A stretch of 39,902 nt of DNA, taken from Borrelia maritima (GTDB lineage Bacteria; Spirochaetota; Spirochaetia; Borreliales; Borreliaceae). Of this stretch, positions 18,197-27,739 are shown piece by piece (position 1 is the first letter of the stretch; every line of letters begins with the position of its first letter). The position numbers and the translations under genes are program-made. The stretch spans positions 1-39,902 of the forward strand of contig NZ_CP044537.1 of the NCBI RefSeq assembly GCF_008931845.1. Reading direction: 5' to 3'. Under the pieces are notes generated by a model. The model was given only the letters and a program-made list of their open reading frames with translations. It was not told the origin of the DNA and searched no databases.

Positions 18197-19237
18197 ATGC
18201 AAAATACATTTATCAACCACAAAAACACATCCAGCCAGAATAAATTACAACGTAAGTTAATAGTTTTTATCTCAACGCTAAAATATATAAACAGTAAATA
18301 TAAAAAATATACCCAAAGTAATATACTTTACTACTTTAATGAAAATTTAAAAAGAAATGGACAACCAACTGTTAAACTAAAAACAATGCAAAATTATCTT
18401 TATAAATTAGAAAAAGAAATAAAAGTAACAACCAACTACCATAAACATTTGGGAATAAATTTAGGAACTGAAATTTATTACAAACTTAATTATCAAAAAA
18501 AAGAATGCTACCTTAAAATCAATCAACACTTTAAAGAAAAAAAAGATATAAGATTCCAAACAAGAGTCAACAAATACCTTAAAGACAAATTTACTAAAGA
18601 GGGGAATCTGAATTTAAGGGAATGTAATAGTAGTAATAATAATAATAAAGAAGAAGAAATAAGAAATAATCAAATAGAAAAATATCAAATAAAAAAATAT
18701 TTCAATAAATGTAATTTTTTATCCAAAGAAGCCATTTCTATTTTAAACTTAAACATTAGTAAAGATAAAACAATTAAAATAATAAAAATAGTAAAAAAAA
18801 TTGAAACTAGCTTAACAAAAAATAAAAATAAACTTTATTTTAACAAAAAAGAAGAAATATTGAAAAAAATACTAAACGAAACTCATAGACAATTTAAAAA
18901 AAAGGGATATGATGATGAACAATTGAAAATCCAAATTGAAAACGTATACAAAAATTACAAAAATAAGCCACACTTCATAATAGAAAACAAAAAATACAAA
19001 GACCTAGAAAAAATAAAGCTTAAACTAGAAAAATCAACTGAAATCAAAAAAGAAAATCATATAAAAATAAATATTTTCAACATACTAATAGAGCAATTAA
19101 AAAAAGAATTTGAAATAAAAAGCTTAAAGCCAATTATAAAAAATTATCTAAATAGCAAAAAAAAACTAGAATATAACAAAGTGTTTAATATTTATTATTA
19201 TGAATTATTAGAAACCATAAAGAAAAAAATAGCCTGA
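18197..19237 (+). CDS. PF57 plasmid replication initiator
   Basis: This 346-residue Lys/Asn-rich protein belongs to the PF57/62 family, the presumed replication initiator of Borrelia plasmids. I chose ATG 18197 because TAGGAG stands 8 bases before it and because the fossil copies begin at the same place (QNKLQRKLIVFISTLKYINS). The upstream in-frame ATG at 18131 has no ribosome site. Landmarks are LYKLEKEIKVTTNYHKHLG (about residues 70-88), YYKLNYQKKECYLKIN, and a highly basic C-terminal half. It is the first gene of the tandem cluster PF57-PF49-PF32-PF50. Its sequence type would set plasmid compatibility. No damage is visible. Confidence 0.88.
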   Translation: MQNTFINHKNTSSQNKLQRKLIVFISTLKYINSKYKKYTQSNILYYFNENLKRNGQPTVKLKTMQNYLYKLEKEIKVTTNYHKHLGINLGTEIYYKLNYQKKECYLKINQHFKEKKDIRFQTRVNKYLKDKFTKEGNLNLRECNSSNNNNKEEEIRNNQIEKYQIKKYFNKCNFLSKEAISILNLNISKDKTIKIIKIVKKIETSLTKNKNKLYFNKKEEILKKILNETHRQFKKKGYDDEQLKIQIENVYKNYKNKPHFIIENKKYKDLEKIKLKLEKSTEIKKENHIKINIFNILIEQLKKEFEIKSLKPIIKNYLNSKKKLEYNKVFNIYYYELLETIKKKIA

Positions 19238-19278
19238 ACAAAAAATCGTTAAACAAAGACATCGTATAAGGATAGTAA

Positions 19279-19833
19279 ATGAAAAACATCATAAAATCCA
19301 TAAAAATAGAAAAACCAATAATTAAATGCAAAAATAAAGATCGTTTTATAAAGATTGAAAAAAAAAACAATAAAACAATGTACCATACAAAAATAATGAT
19401 GGACATTTATAAACTAGGAATCGATAATAAAAGAAATGAATGTCGTATATCATTAAGAACACTATTTAATCAAATGAAAGTTGAAGAAGTTCGTTTGTAT
19501 TCTATAAAAGAAGGGGACAAATTTTTAGGTATTTATTACGGATATAGAAAACCTATAAAAAACATTTTCGTAAAATACGAAATGAATGGAACTAAAAAGT
19601 CATATGGATTATCAAAAGCATATTACATAGAATTTAGATTTAAAAAAGGGAGCGTTTTTTGTTACTTTAAAGGGTTATTTCGTTTATTTAAAAAAGAAAA
19701 AGAAAATACACCATATAATATGGCTTGTATTGATATGTTCACAAAATTAGAAAAACACGTATATGAATTTTATGGTAAAAAATATCCAGAAAAAGGAATA
19801 ATTATAAGATGGATAGAAAAAAATCAAAAGTAA
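19279..19833 (+). CDS. PF49 (DUF226) plasmid maintenance protein
   Basis: This 184-residue protein has family landmarks NKTMYHTKIMMDIYKLGID, FLGIYYGYRKPIKN, YYIEFRFKKGSVFCYFKG and LEKHVYEFYGKKYPEKGIII. AAGGATAGTAA supplies the ribosome site. It starts 41 bases after PF57 and its last 25 bases overlap the start of the ParA gene, which suggests co-translation. PF49 proteins occur beside PF32 ParA in Borrelia maintenance clusters; their exact job in partition or replication is unsettled. It is the only intact PF49 of three copies in the window. Confidence 0.9.
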   Translation: MKNIIKSIKIEKPIIKCKNKDRFIKIEKKNNKTMYHTKIMMDIYKLGIDNKRNECRISLRTLFNQMKVEEVRLYSIKEGDKFLGIYYGYRKPIKNIFVKYEMNGTKKSYGLSKAYYIEFRFKKGSVFCYFKGLFRLFKKEKENTPYNMACIDMFTKLEKHVYEFYGKKYPEKGIIIRWIEKNQK

Positions 19834-20561
19834 TCACAGTTGCAAGTCTTAAAGGGGGTGTTGGTAAAAGCACAAGCTCAATAATACTTGCAAATCTATT
19901 ATCGCAAAAGCACAAAGTACTTTTAATCGATACAGACGATCAAGCCGCTACCACAAGCTATTATTATAATGAATTGGAAACAAAAAATTTCGATGTATCT
20001 AAAATAAACATAGGAAATGTTATAAAAGATGAAATAGATATTAATAAAAGCATTATTAATGTTGAAAATAACATAGCTTTGATACCGAGTTATATAACAG
20101 TTGACGAATTAAATGGAGAGTATTATTATAACAACCGACACCTTCCTATTGAATTTTTATTAAAGACGAAATTAAATTCCATAGCAAATAACTATGATTA
20201 TATTATAATTGATACTAACCCCAAAAGAAATTTTACACTAAAGCTCTCCTTAATTAGCAGTCATTATGTAATATCCCCAATGACGGCAGAAAAATGGGCA
20301 GTTGAAGGATTTGAAACATTAAGAAGATATATAAAAGAAGTTGCTGGAATACCAATATTTATTGTTATTACAAGGTTTAAAAAAAATGTTACCCACAAAC
20401 AATTAATGGAAATAGTGAGCCTGAAAAGTGGGTTTTTGGGATATATAAGTGAAAGAGAAGATTTAAATAAAAGAATAGGGTGTAATGAAAAATTTGATTT
20501 TTCAAAAGATTACATTATTGAATATAAAAAAATATTGGAAGTTTTTTTAGGAAAATTATAA
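19809..20561 (+). CDS. parA: PF32 ParA-type partition ATPase
   Basis: This 250-residue Walker-type ATPase segregates the plasmid. The deviant Walker A SLKGGVGKSTSS is at residues 15-26. The A' motif LLIDTDDQAATTS follows, then YDYIIIDTNPKRN as Walker B, SHYVISPMTAEKWAVEGFET, and a C-terminal IPIFIVITRFKKN strand. Its start lies inside the PF49 3' end, with AAGGA about 11 bases upstream. PF32 sequence type is the main determinant of Borrelia plasmid identity, so this gene would classify the plasmid. All catalytic motifs are present, unlike the three PF32 fossils (9448, 11225, 28475). Confidence 0.93.
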   Translation: MDRKKSKVITVASLKGGVGKSTSSIILANLLSQKHKVLLIDTDDQAATTSYYYNELETKNFDVSKINIGNVIKDEIDINKSIINVENNIALIPSYITVDELNGEYYYNNRHLPIEFLLKTKLNSIANNYDYIIIDTNPKRNFTLKLSLISSHYVISPMTAEKWAVEGFETLRRYIKEVAGIPIFIVITRFKKNVTHKQLMEIVSLKSGFLGYISEREDLNKRIGCNEKFDFSKDYIIEYKKILEVFLGKL

Positions 20562-20575
20562 GAATTGACAAACTT

Positions 20576-20601
20576 AATAAGTCCGGCATGCCGGACTTAT
20601 T
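20576..20601. promoter_or_regulatory. Perfect 26-bp palindrome with GC core between ParA and PF50
   Basis: The core GTCCGGCATGCCGGAC is flanked symmetrically by AATAA and TTATT. It lies in the 58-base gap between the ParA stop and the PF50 start. A 10-base GC-rich heart (CCGGCATGCCGG) is exceptional in this AT-rich plasmid. It is a good candidate for the centromere-like site bound by a partition partner, or for a transcription attenuator within the cluster. Confidence 0.75.
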
Positions 20602-20619
20602 GGACATAAGGGCGAAAAT

Positions 20620-21192
20620 ATGAATAAAAAAAGCATTAATTTAAAAATTAATAAAAGAATTTCAGAAAATAATTTAAATTATTTTCTTGATCAAAGCAAT
20701 GAAAATCAAAGAAAAGAGGAATTTGAACGATTAATTACACAATTAAAAAATAATATTAAATCAGAAATATATAATGTTATTGATACAATGAAAATTCTTA
20801 AGAAAATAAATGATAAGAAGCTCTATTTAGAAGGAGAATATAAGTCTTTTAAAGATTTTTTATCAGATTTTAAATTAGCAAAAACACAATCTTATGAATA
20901 TATAAAATTAGCTGCTGCAGTTGAGGCGGGGATACTAGAAGAAAATTTTATTACCAATAATGGAATAAGGGCCTCTATAAGATATATTAAAAATAAATCA
21001 AATGGCACAATAAAAAAATCAAAACAAAATCCAATAAAACCGCTAAGACTTCAGCTTAAAAACCAGGAAAGTTATACCTTTTATAAAAGTAATTCTAGGT
21101 TTGCAAGTTTTATAATGGATGAGATTTTTGAAAATCAAAAAGATTTTCTTAACAAACTTTTAAAAAGATATAAGGAATCAAAAAGACAATAA
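20620..21192 (+). CDS. PF50 partition-associated DNA-binding-type protein
   Basis: This 190-residue protein is the last member of the maintenance cluster. Family landmarks are the helical KNNIKSEIYNVIDTMKILKK, YKSFKDFLSDFKLAKTQSYE (about 70-90), GIRASIRYIKN, and the C-terminal SYTFYKSNSRFASFIMDEIF. GGGCG before ATG is a weak ribosome site. Located after ParA, it is presumed to be the ParB-like partner, although PF50 does not resemble classical ParB. It begins 18 bases beyond the palindrome at 20576-20601, its likely target or controller. It is intact, while five PF50 fossils lie elsewhere in the window. Confidence 0.88.
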   Translation: MNKKSINLKINKRISENNLNYFLDQSNENQRKEEFERLITQLKNNIKSEIYNVIDTMKILKKINDKKLYLEGEYKSFKDFLSDFKLAKTQSYEYIKLAAAVEAGILEENFITNNGIRASIRYIKNKSNGTIKKSKQNPIKPLRLQLKNQESYTFYKSNSRFASFIMDEIFENQKDFLNKLLKRYKESKRQ

Positions 21193-22527
21193 GAAAATTT
21201 TATAAGCAATTTAATTTTTAATATTATTAAAATAGAAAATATAAATTTAGAGATTGTGAATAAATGATTTCTATATATAAGAATATACATAGACAACCAG
21301 AAATCTAAAAGATCGTTTTCTAAGTAGCAAAGTTTTATGGATATAAAGTATTTGGGAAAAATTAAATATTATCAGCGAAAAAGGCAAGTCGAATCCAATT
21401 AAAAATAAATTGTCCAGTAATAAGCAACGAAGAGCGTTTTTAATTTTGATCATAATATATTTTACAAAGAAACATGCTTAATAAACATGGCGCAATAAGT
21501 TGGGAAATATTTTGATTAGCAAAAATGTGTTTTAAAAATCAATAGTGAGACGAACACTTAAAAATATTTTAAAAGGAATAAGCTTTTAAAGGAAATTTAT
21601 ATGTGCTTGAAAACAAGGATTTGAATAATTTATGATTTAGAGATAGAAAATTTATTAAAACAAACGATTAACTATTTAAAAAATGGGCGAATTAGAAACT
21701 TTAGCAGGGGCAATAATAAAATAAGGATGTTCTGTTAATGGCGGCGTTATAGGACCCCAGAGACTAACAAGGACCATTATTAATTATATAAATGCTGTTG
21801 TTTTAAATATTAAATATTTTCTAGAATCTGTATTCAAGTATTAATTTAGAAATTAAAACCAATGAGTTTGTTATGAATCTGGAATTCGTTTTGTTAACTT
21901 TGGCCCACGGCACTTTTATTTGTTTTAGCTACATAATTGGAAGATTCAAGCCTTCTTCATTTTTAAAAATGAAAAATATATGGTTTAAAGACAGCTCGGC
22001 CTCTTTTAAGTATATTTTTGTTTGATAAAAAAATATTAAATTAGCCTTTATGATTTTTATATATTTTTAATTAGTAGTAAGTTATAAAATTTTTTATAAC
22101 TTACTACTAATTCTTGTTAAATCATCTGGTTTTATTATTTATCAGTAGTTAATAATAGTAATGTAAACGTCCCAAATATATTATATATTTTCTTTGAATC
22201 CACTTATATAAATATTAAAATTATTTTTTTGTAGTTTAATTTTTCTAACATCTTTAGTCCTAGAATCTCTTTGTATTGAGCTAGATCTTTAAATTTATAA
22301 ACATCCTATTTTTCAATTTCTAAAAGATTTTTAGATTTTCTATTGCTTTTTAATTGCTTTACTAATAGTAGCTTTTCTGTTATTTTTCTTTTACCCAATA
22401 TGTTTAGTTGATTATTGGGTTGAGGCTTTTAATTAAATTACATGCAAAGAATAATAAAACGATAATTATCTTGCCAATATGTATTCATCAATCTTTATAT
22501 CTTTTTTTGGCTTGTGAAAGTTAATTG
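21193..22527. other. Region of decayed sequence between PF50 and the mcc-like genes
   Basis: No supported gene. Bases 21240-22060 show only short open stretches. The hairpin at 22069-22112 is the clearest structure. Bases 22160-22440 on the minus strand read like coding sequence (EKLLLVKQLKSNRKSKNLLE, then VYKFKDLAQYKEILGLKMLE) but with stops and no recognised family. Confidence 0.5.
22069..22112. repeat. Perfect hairpin, 20-bp stem, 4-base loop
   Basis: AATTAGTAGTAAGTTATAAA pairs exactly with its complement around ATTT. It is the longest perfect stem inside the 21-22.5 kb region. It may be a terminator or a recombination relic. Confidence 0.75.
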
Positions 22528-23115
22528 TAAATATTTTATGTGGTGGTATTGGGAATTTTATGTCTTATTCTTTTTATAATCTAGGATTAGGGTCTATAAT
22601 TTTTATAGATGAAGACAAAATAGAAGAATCTAATTTAACCAAACAATTTTTGTTTAGTGATAATAATATAGGGTCTAACAAGGTAGATATAATTGAAGAA
22701 AAAATAAAATCACTAAGTAAAATTATTAGAGAATATTTTTACTAACTCAAAAATTAAATCAACATTAATAGTGCTTACAGCAGATGATTGGCTACTATTT
22801 GCTTTTAGTTCATAAATTTTGTATTTAAATATTCCACCTATAAATATTGGCTATATCAATGCTTTCTCAAGCAGTGGTTCGTTTTATATTCCAAGTATTT
22901 TCTTACAACCAATTTGATGACATAGGATCTATAAAAAAGCTATCATCTTTTAAATTAGAAAGTAAAATAATGTTAGCAAATAAAAACTATCAGGCCCCTT
23001 CTTTTTTTCTACTAATAAAATTGCATTGATTAAGGTTGTTATTGATATTATTTTTTGCTTTGGTAATGAATATAAAAAAAATAATTTTTTAAATATAATA
23101 AAAATTTATGATAGA
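22528..23115 (+). pseudogene. mccB: MccB/ThiF-like (E1-type) adenylating enzyme, decayed
   Basis: MccB-family enzymes adenylate a short ribosomal peptide to make microcin-C-like nucleotide peptides. Five blocks appear in order across frames: CGGIGNFMSYSF (nucleotide-binding glycine motif), FIDEDKIEESNLTKQFLFSD followed by SNKVDIIEEKIKSL, STLIVLTADDWLLF, PPINIGYINAFSSSGSFYIP, and KLESKIMLANKNYQAPSFF leading to VVIDIIFCFGNEY. These match E. coli MccB in the same order (GCGGIGN, DNDQIENTNLTRQVLF, WVVSADHPF, PYINAGYVND...GPLYVP, INSRFKPATF). The N-terminal peptide-clamp domain is missing. The usual Arg in NLTRQ is Lys, the zinc CxxC is lost, and at least three frameshifts are present. It is followed directly by the exporter fossil. 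Confidence 0.75.
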
Positions 23116-23124
23116 AAGCAAACA

Positions 23125-24305
23125 TCAAAGATATTATTTTTGTCAGAATTTGCAAGAACTTTGCCGCACGCTGTATTAACTATTATTTAAATAAACAAAG
23201 GCTTATCAATTAAAAGATATTGCTATGGTACAAATTTGTTATATGGTAGCAATTATTATTTTTGAATTTCCATCGGGTGTAATATCAGATATTTTTGATA
23301 GAAAAATTGTTTACTTGGTATCAATTTTTCTATCAATGACCTCTTATTTTATTATTTTAAAACTTTTTCATTTGTATTTATTTGTGTTTCATGGTTTATA
23401 ATGGGATGTCAGCTTCTATTAACACCGGTGAGATTGACATTAGCTTTACTAAAATATATCAAAATAACTCAAAAAAGCTAAAAGCTTTTATATCATTTGT
23501 AAAAATAATCCTAAGCATTGGCGCTATTTTAGGCGGATACATAGGAAGTGTATTATATTTGTACATTGATATAAAAATTTATCTAATTTCATTGTTAATA
23601 TATTTAGTAGTGTCTTTAATTACAATTTTTTTTATACCAAATGATAAAAATACAGATCATAATCATAGTAAAGAAGATTTAAGTTTGTATCTTATAAAGT
23701 TTAAAAAAATTATAATAACATTGTTAAAATCCAAAGAACTTTTAGAATTATTTATTTTGATTGGCTCTATTCAATTTTTTTATCAACCCTTTTATTTATA
23801 CTGGCAAGCAATTTTTATTGACAAAACCATATCTATTAGTATATTTGGAATTATCTATGTGCTGTTTCGTTTATCATATATTATAGGAGAATGGGCATTT
23901 GGAAAAATTAAACACCCAAAATATGATATTTATGTTATTTTAACCATAATATCTTTATTATCAGTTTTAATAAAAATAGTTTCACATATTCACATATTTA
24001 TTGCTGTAATCACATTTTTAGTAATTTTAATTGCTATTTATTCTAATAATTTAGAATATTTTTTAAGAAAAAATATAGATTCAAAGGTTTTGGGAACCAT
24101 AACCTCTATTAATAGAGTAATATCTCGTATATTTTCATTTATCGCACCGGCTATATGTTTGGTTTTAGCTAATTTTATAAGTGTTATAAATATATTTGTT
24201 TTATTAATACTTATTTTTTGTACATTATCTATTGTTGTGGTGTATAAATTTAGAAATAATAGAAAAAGCCAAAAAATAGATACTGTTAATATACCTTTGA
24301 AATAA
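23125..24305 (+). pseudogene. MFS efflux transporter, 5' frameshifted (MccC-like position)
   Basis: The first part reads KILFLSEFARTLPHAVLTII in the same frame as the end of the MccB fossil. After a stop and frameshift (about 23185) it continues MVQICYMVAIIIFEFPSGVI and SDIFDRKIVYLVSIFLSMTS, the MFS TM2-loop-TM3 signature. A second shift near 23360 leads to the open 307 codons from 23382. These carry the remaining hydrophobic helices, for example FVKIILSIGAILGGYIGSVL and LLVLILIF-like C-terminal helices. Total length is about 390 codons, normal for a 12-helix MFS exporter. Its place right after MccB mirrors mccB-mccC, where the exporter expels the toxic product. Translation from 23382 would lack the first helices, so it is probably non-functional. 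Confidence 0.75.
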
Positions 24306-24367
24306 AAGATATTACAATCCTTTACAACCTATCTATTTTAGGTTAAATGTTTGTAAAAATTAAATTA

Positions 24368-24389
24368 TAGTTTAATTAATATTAAACTA
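24368..24389 (+). terminator. Small hairpin after the MFS gene
   Basis: TAGTTTAAT pairs exactly with ATTAAACTA around TAAT, about 65 bases after the transporter stop. All stem pairs but two are A-T, so it is weak. It is a candidate end of the former operon. Confidence 0.35.
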
Positions 24390-25343
24390 CATATCTTTTA
24401 TTATCCATCTTTATAAATGATAAAAGATTCTTTATTCAAAGAAAGTAAAAGAATATAGTCAGGTCTAAAAAGTATAAAATTAAAAGATAAAATTTAAATA
24501 GTAAAAATCAAATGACCAGATATTTTTATACACCTAAAACTAAAATCTAATAAAAAATAGCAAATAATTTTTAACCAAAGTTCACAGGAATTATAGGTGG
24601 AGATTAATTTGTTAATCAATAAATTTATTTTGATTCTGGATATACTCTTAATAAAATGAATGTAACCTAATAATAATTTCAATTGCGTGCTTAAAGATAA
24701 GCAAAATGTTATCTAACATGATGCTAAATGTAATACATAAATTTATAAAAGAAACACGAAAAATATTTTAAAAATAAAGGAGCTAAAATTTCTAACCTAA
24801 AGAATGCAACTAAAAACATTAGAAGTAATTTGCTTATGGTTTGTTGATATTTTTGTAGATTTTTGGGATCAAAATTGATGTAAAGTTTCAGATTGTTAAG
24901 TTTTTGAAAGGTTGTCTTTCAAAAAAAAGTTTTCAATCAAATTTTTAATAATAGATTTAGATCTGTTTGAGATATTACTACAATAATTTAAATTTTTTGT
25001 TAAAATTTATAAGGACACTATTCCCAACTTAAAGATTATAGAAAAAGTAGTTCACTTTGAGGAAATAATTTTATATTTCAAGTGCTTTTAACCAAAAGGC
25101 AAAAGAATTTTTAACCTATAATTTATGTGAACTTTAGATGAATATAAGTTAATAAAATTAATTTATCGAGGTTGAGTATACTTTGTATGATATCTGTGAA
25201 AATTTTTTCAGTAGAAATAATACAAGAATTTCTAAGTCAAAAATAATATTAATATCAATACCTATCTAAATGGATAAAATATTTTTTCATATAGGTTAAA
25301 TATACTGTTTTTAAATTGATTAACAACTTAAAAAGTTGAACTT
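24390..25343. other. Degenerate region; 25020-25343 duplicated at 29850-30190
   Basis: Bases 24390-25020 show no recognisable gene. Bases 25020-25343 match 29850-30190 closely (shared TTTGAGGAAATAATT, TATATTTCAAGTGCTTTTAA, GATATCTGTGAAAA). Each copy lies just downstream of a minus-strand PFam54_60 gene, so the lipoprotein and its downstream DNA were duplicated together. Confidence 0.6.
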
Positions 25344-26202
25344 TTAAGGGTTATATGTTGACACTATAAGCTTTTGCAGATTTCTTGATTCTATAGCCCG
25401 TTGTCTAAATTCATTTTCAAGTTTATTTACATGGAATTTAAGCTTATTGATGTCTCTTTTTATAAGATCTTTATTATTTTCATAATCCAATACAAGTTGT
25501 TTTGACATTCCTGAGACACTTTCTATGATAGATAATATTTTGTCAAACGAATTTTTAAGCGTTTCTAAATCCGCAATATCTAGTTTATTTGGCCTATCTT
25601 TTTTGGAATGCAGGTGGTCACTTATTATGTCAATAGCGCTTCCAATAGCGCTAAAGGAATTAAATATATTTACTACTGGTGCTAGTTTATTTATATTTTG
25701 AATAATATCTGGGAATTCCTTTAATTAATTAATATCCAGGACACTTAAATAGTATAGGTATGTCTTTCTAAATCTTGCAGATCTTTCGGTATTGTCAGAT
25801 ATCTTTTCGGGCCCTTCTCTCCAACTCTATGCTTTAAAAGCCCGTACTCTGTATTGATCTTCGAGTTCTTTTTCCATTTCTTTTATATTTAATATGCTTT
25901 TCTTTATGCGCATTAGCCGTTTCTATTGAATTTTTTAAATCATTAGGTAGTTTATTTTTTAGTTGTTGTTTTCTCTTAAGTTTTCCTTCTTATTTCTTCT
26001 TAAGCTCTTTTTTTATTTTGGGCTTTAATTCTTATTGCTTTAGGTTTTCTATTTTGGCTTTGATTTTGTGCTTAGAGTCTTCAGTTTTGGGTCTTGATTT
26101 TTCAGTAGGCGGGCATTTAATGTTTTTTTGATCAGTATTAAAATCTGTCCTGCAGGCTAAAAATCGAAAAACAAATATGGTTGTAATTATGTGGTATTTC
26201 AT
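25344..26202 (-). pseudogene. VraA/PFam54_60 lipoprotein, heavily broken
   Basis: It begins at 26202 with MKYHITTIFVFRFLACRTDF, a nearly normal lipoprotein signal with lipobox LAC, then NTDQKNIKCPPTEKSRPKTE and a Lys/Glu-rich tether. The domain that follows has many stops and frameshifts. Its pieces (LPNDLKNSIETANAHKEKHI, then stretches matching TERSARFRRHTY and KKDRPNKLDIADLETLKNSF) parallel the intact gene at 30190-31110. The KQEE tandem array of that gene is absent. It is an older duplicate of that locus. Confidence 0.8.
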
Positions 26203-26339
26203 AAATACTCTCTTTATATAGTTTAATTTATACCCAATTTATTTATTTTAATAATAGTATATTTTATTTGTGAATTAGGTTCTTAATGTTTGTTGTTTTA
26301 AAATTCAAAAATTTTGAGGGCATAAAGAATTTTTAAAGC

Positions 26340-26800
26340 GTTTAAAGCGGCTTTATAATATCTTTTTAAAAAATTAAATTTTTATAAATTAATATACTAA
26401 TTTAGTAATACCGGTTCAAAAATTTAGATATGTTTGCTTATCTTAATAAAACAAGCTCAAAACTCTTTAAAACCCTTTGTAGACTTTTTAATTATTCTTA
26501 AATTCTTTATCTTTTTAAAATATTTTTCAGTTTTTCTAAAAACTTCTTTGGTTTATTTAAATCTTTGATTTTAATTTTGACAGTTTTGAGAATGCTTTGG
26601 AGCCGATCAACATCATTTATTTAAATTTTATCTCTCAATATCGATTTAACCTTTTTGGAATTAACAGCAAAGTTTTCTATTGTAAGCAAATTTCTTATTG
26701 GATTTGTTTTGATATTAAAATAATTGTTTTTTCGATTTTTACTTTTTTAAAGGTTAAATTGTTTGCCATTTCTTAATTAATTTCAATTTGTTTTTATGTT
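26340..26800 (-). pseudogene. Decayed coding block, second copy at 37120-37600 inverted
   Basis: The minus strand yields LQSILKTVKIKIKDLNKPKK then FLEKLKNILKR and TKGFKEF. The plus strand at 37300-37490 yields IFKTVKIKIEDLNKPEEFLE and KLKKYLKNLKSL. DNA identity extends past the coding part, through a shared ACCGGT-containing word with TAGTATATTAATTTATAAA, to about 26340 and 37600. I do not recognise the protein family. Confidence 0.5.
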
Positions 26801-26904
26801 TGTTTAATTAAAGCAATATTAATGGGGAATAATAAACCTTTTTATTGGGCCTTTATATTTAAAGGTCTAATTTACTTTAAAACCCCTTATTAATAAATTT
26901 AAAT

Positions 26905-27579
26905 TCAAAATGCTTGAATAGGTATTGATAATATGGTTTTTTTTAGATTTACGGTCTCTTTATTTTTTTCATTAAACTGATTATATATCGTATCGAAATA
27001 TGTTTCTGATTTAGAATCATCTGGTTTTATAGAATTTTCATTGTTTTGATGATCCAATAAGACCTTTTTTATGATTGTTGAAAAAAAATTCCTTATAGAG
27101 AACAGTTGTTCAAGAGAATTTTTGATCTTTTCCAAATCTAAGGTTTTTGTCTTATCTAAGGTCTCTTTTTTTGAGCCTAAGTGATTAATTACCTGCTCTA
27201 TGTTAAGTTCTAAAATTGCTATGCTATTTAATACTTTGCCCGGTGATTTTAGTGTTGGTTTATGAAATATGGTTACAAATTTATTGAATTCATCATCTGT
27301 TAAAAAACTATTTATAAAATTGAAAGCTCTTTGATCTATCTCGAAAACTTTCTTATTATTTTTATCATCTACAGGGTTTTGATCTACTGGCTTAGCTTGT
27401 AGCAGTTTACGCTTGTCGATGCTTTCTTTGGTTGTTGCTATTAAATCTTTTATTTCATTAATATATTCGTTTTTTGTTTTATTAACATGTTTTTTTATTC
27501 TCGTTTCAGTGTCATGGTTGGCAGTGCAGCTATTTAAAAGTAAAAAAACACACATACATAAAATTATGTTGTTTTTCAT
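26905..27579 (-). CDS. PFam54_60 (PF60-like) lipoprotein, intact
   Basis: This 224-residue precursor has signal core IILCMCVFLLL and lipobox LNSC with Cys18. A short tether and a helical domain follow: KNEYINEIKDLIATTKESID, FINSFLTDDEFNKFVTIFHK, HLGSKKETLDKTKTLDLEKI, KNSLEQLFSIRNFFSTIIKK and LLDHQNNENSIK. The last blocks align with the P35/CspA-like proteins in this window, but the front half differs, so it is a separate branch. GAGGAG precedes ATG. The promoter at 27609-27637 fits consensus at 17-base spacing. A broken sister lies at 31422-32103 with the same upstream sequence. Outer-membrane anchoring is expected; the ligand is unknown. Confidence 0.88.
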   Translation of the reverse strand: MKNNIILCMCVFLLLNSCTANHDTETRIKKHVNKTKNEYINEIKDLIATTKESIDKRKLLQAKPVDQNPVDDKNNKKVFEIDQRAFNFINSFLTDDEFNKFVTIFHKPTLKSPGKVLNSIAILELNIEQVINHLGSKKETLDKTKTLDLEKIKNSLEQLFSIRNFFSTIIKKVLLDHQNNENSIKPDDSKSETYFDTIYNQFNEKNKETVNLKKTILSIPIQAF

Positions 27580-27608
27580 AAAAATTTCTCCTCAATTAGT
27601 ATAGATTA

Positions 27609-27637
27609 ATTATATTCTTATATTAGAGAACATACAA
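27609..27637 (-). promoter_or_regulatory. Promoter of the lipoprotein at 26905-27579
   Basis: On the minus strand TTGTAT (27637-27632) and TATAAT (27614-27609) are separated by exactly 17 bases. The -10 box ends about 30 bases before the ATG. The pseudogene at 31422-32103 keeps much of the same arrangement. Confidence 0.6.
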
Positions 27638-27739
27638 CACAATAAGCTTGGCAGAATAATAAGACACTTTTATGAGACTAAATAAGTAATTTTTGAAAGT
27701 AAGGGTGTATTATGATAAGCCGTTTAATATTTTTTAAGT

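Noticed and set aside
22442-22465. Seven-codon frame MQRIIKR upstream of the MccB fossil, the length of E. coli MccA
   Set aside because: It ends in Arg rather than the Asn expected of MccB substrates, has no ribosome site, and such short frames are common by chance.
22847-23029. 60-codon frame inside the MccB region
   Set aside because: Its first part is an out-of-frame reading of the PPINIGYIN block. It is a shadow of the broken mccB gene.
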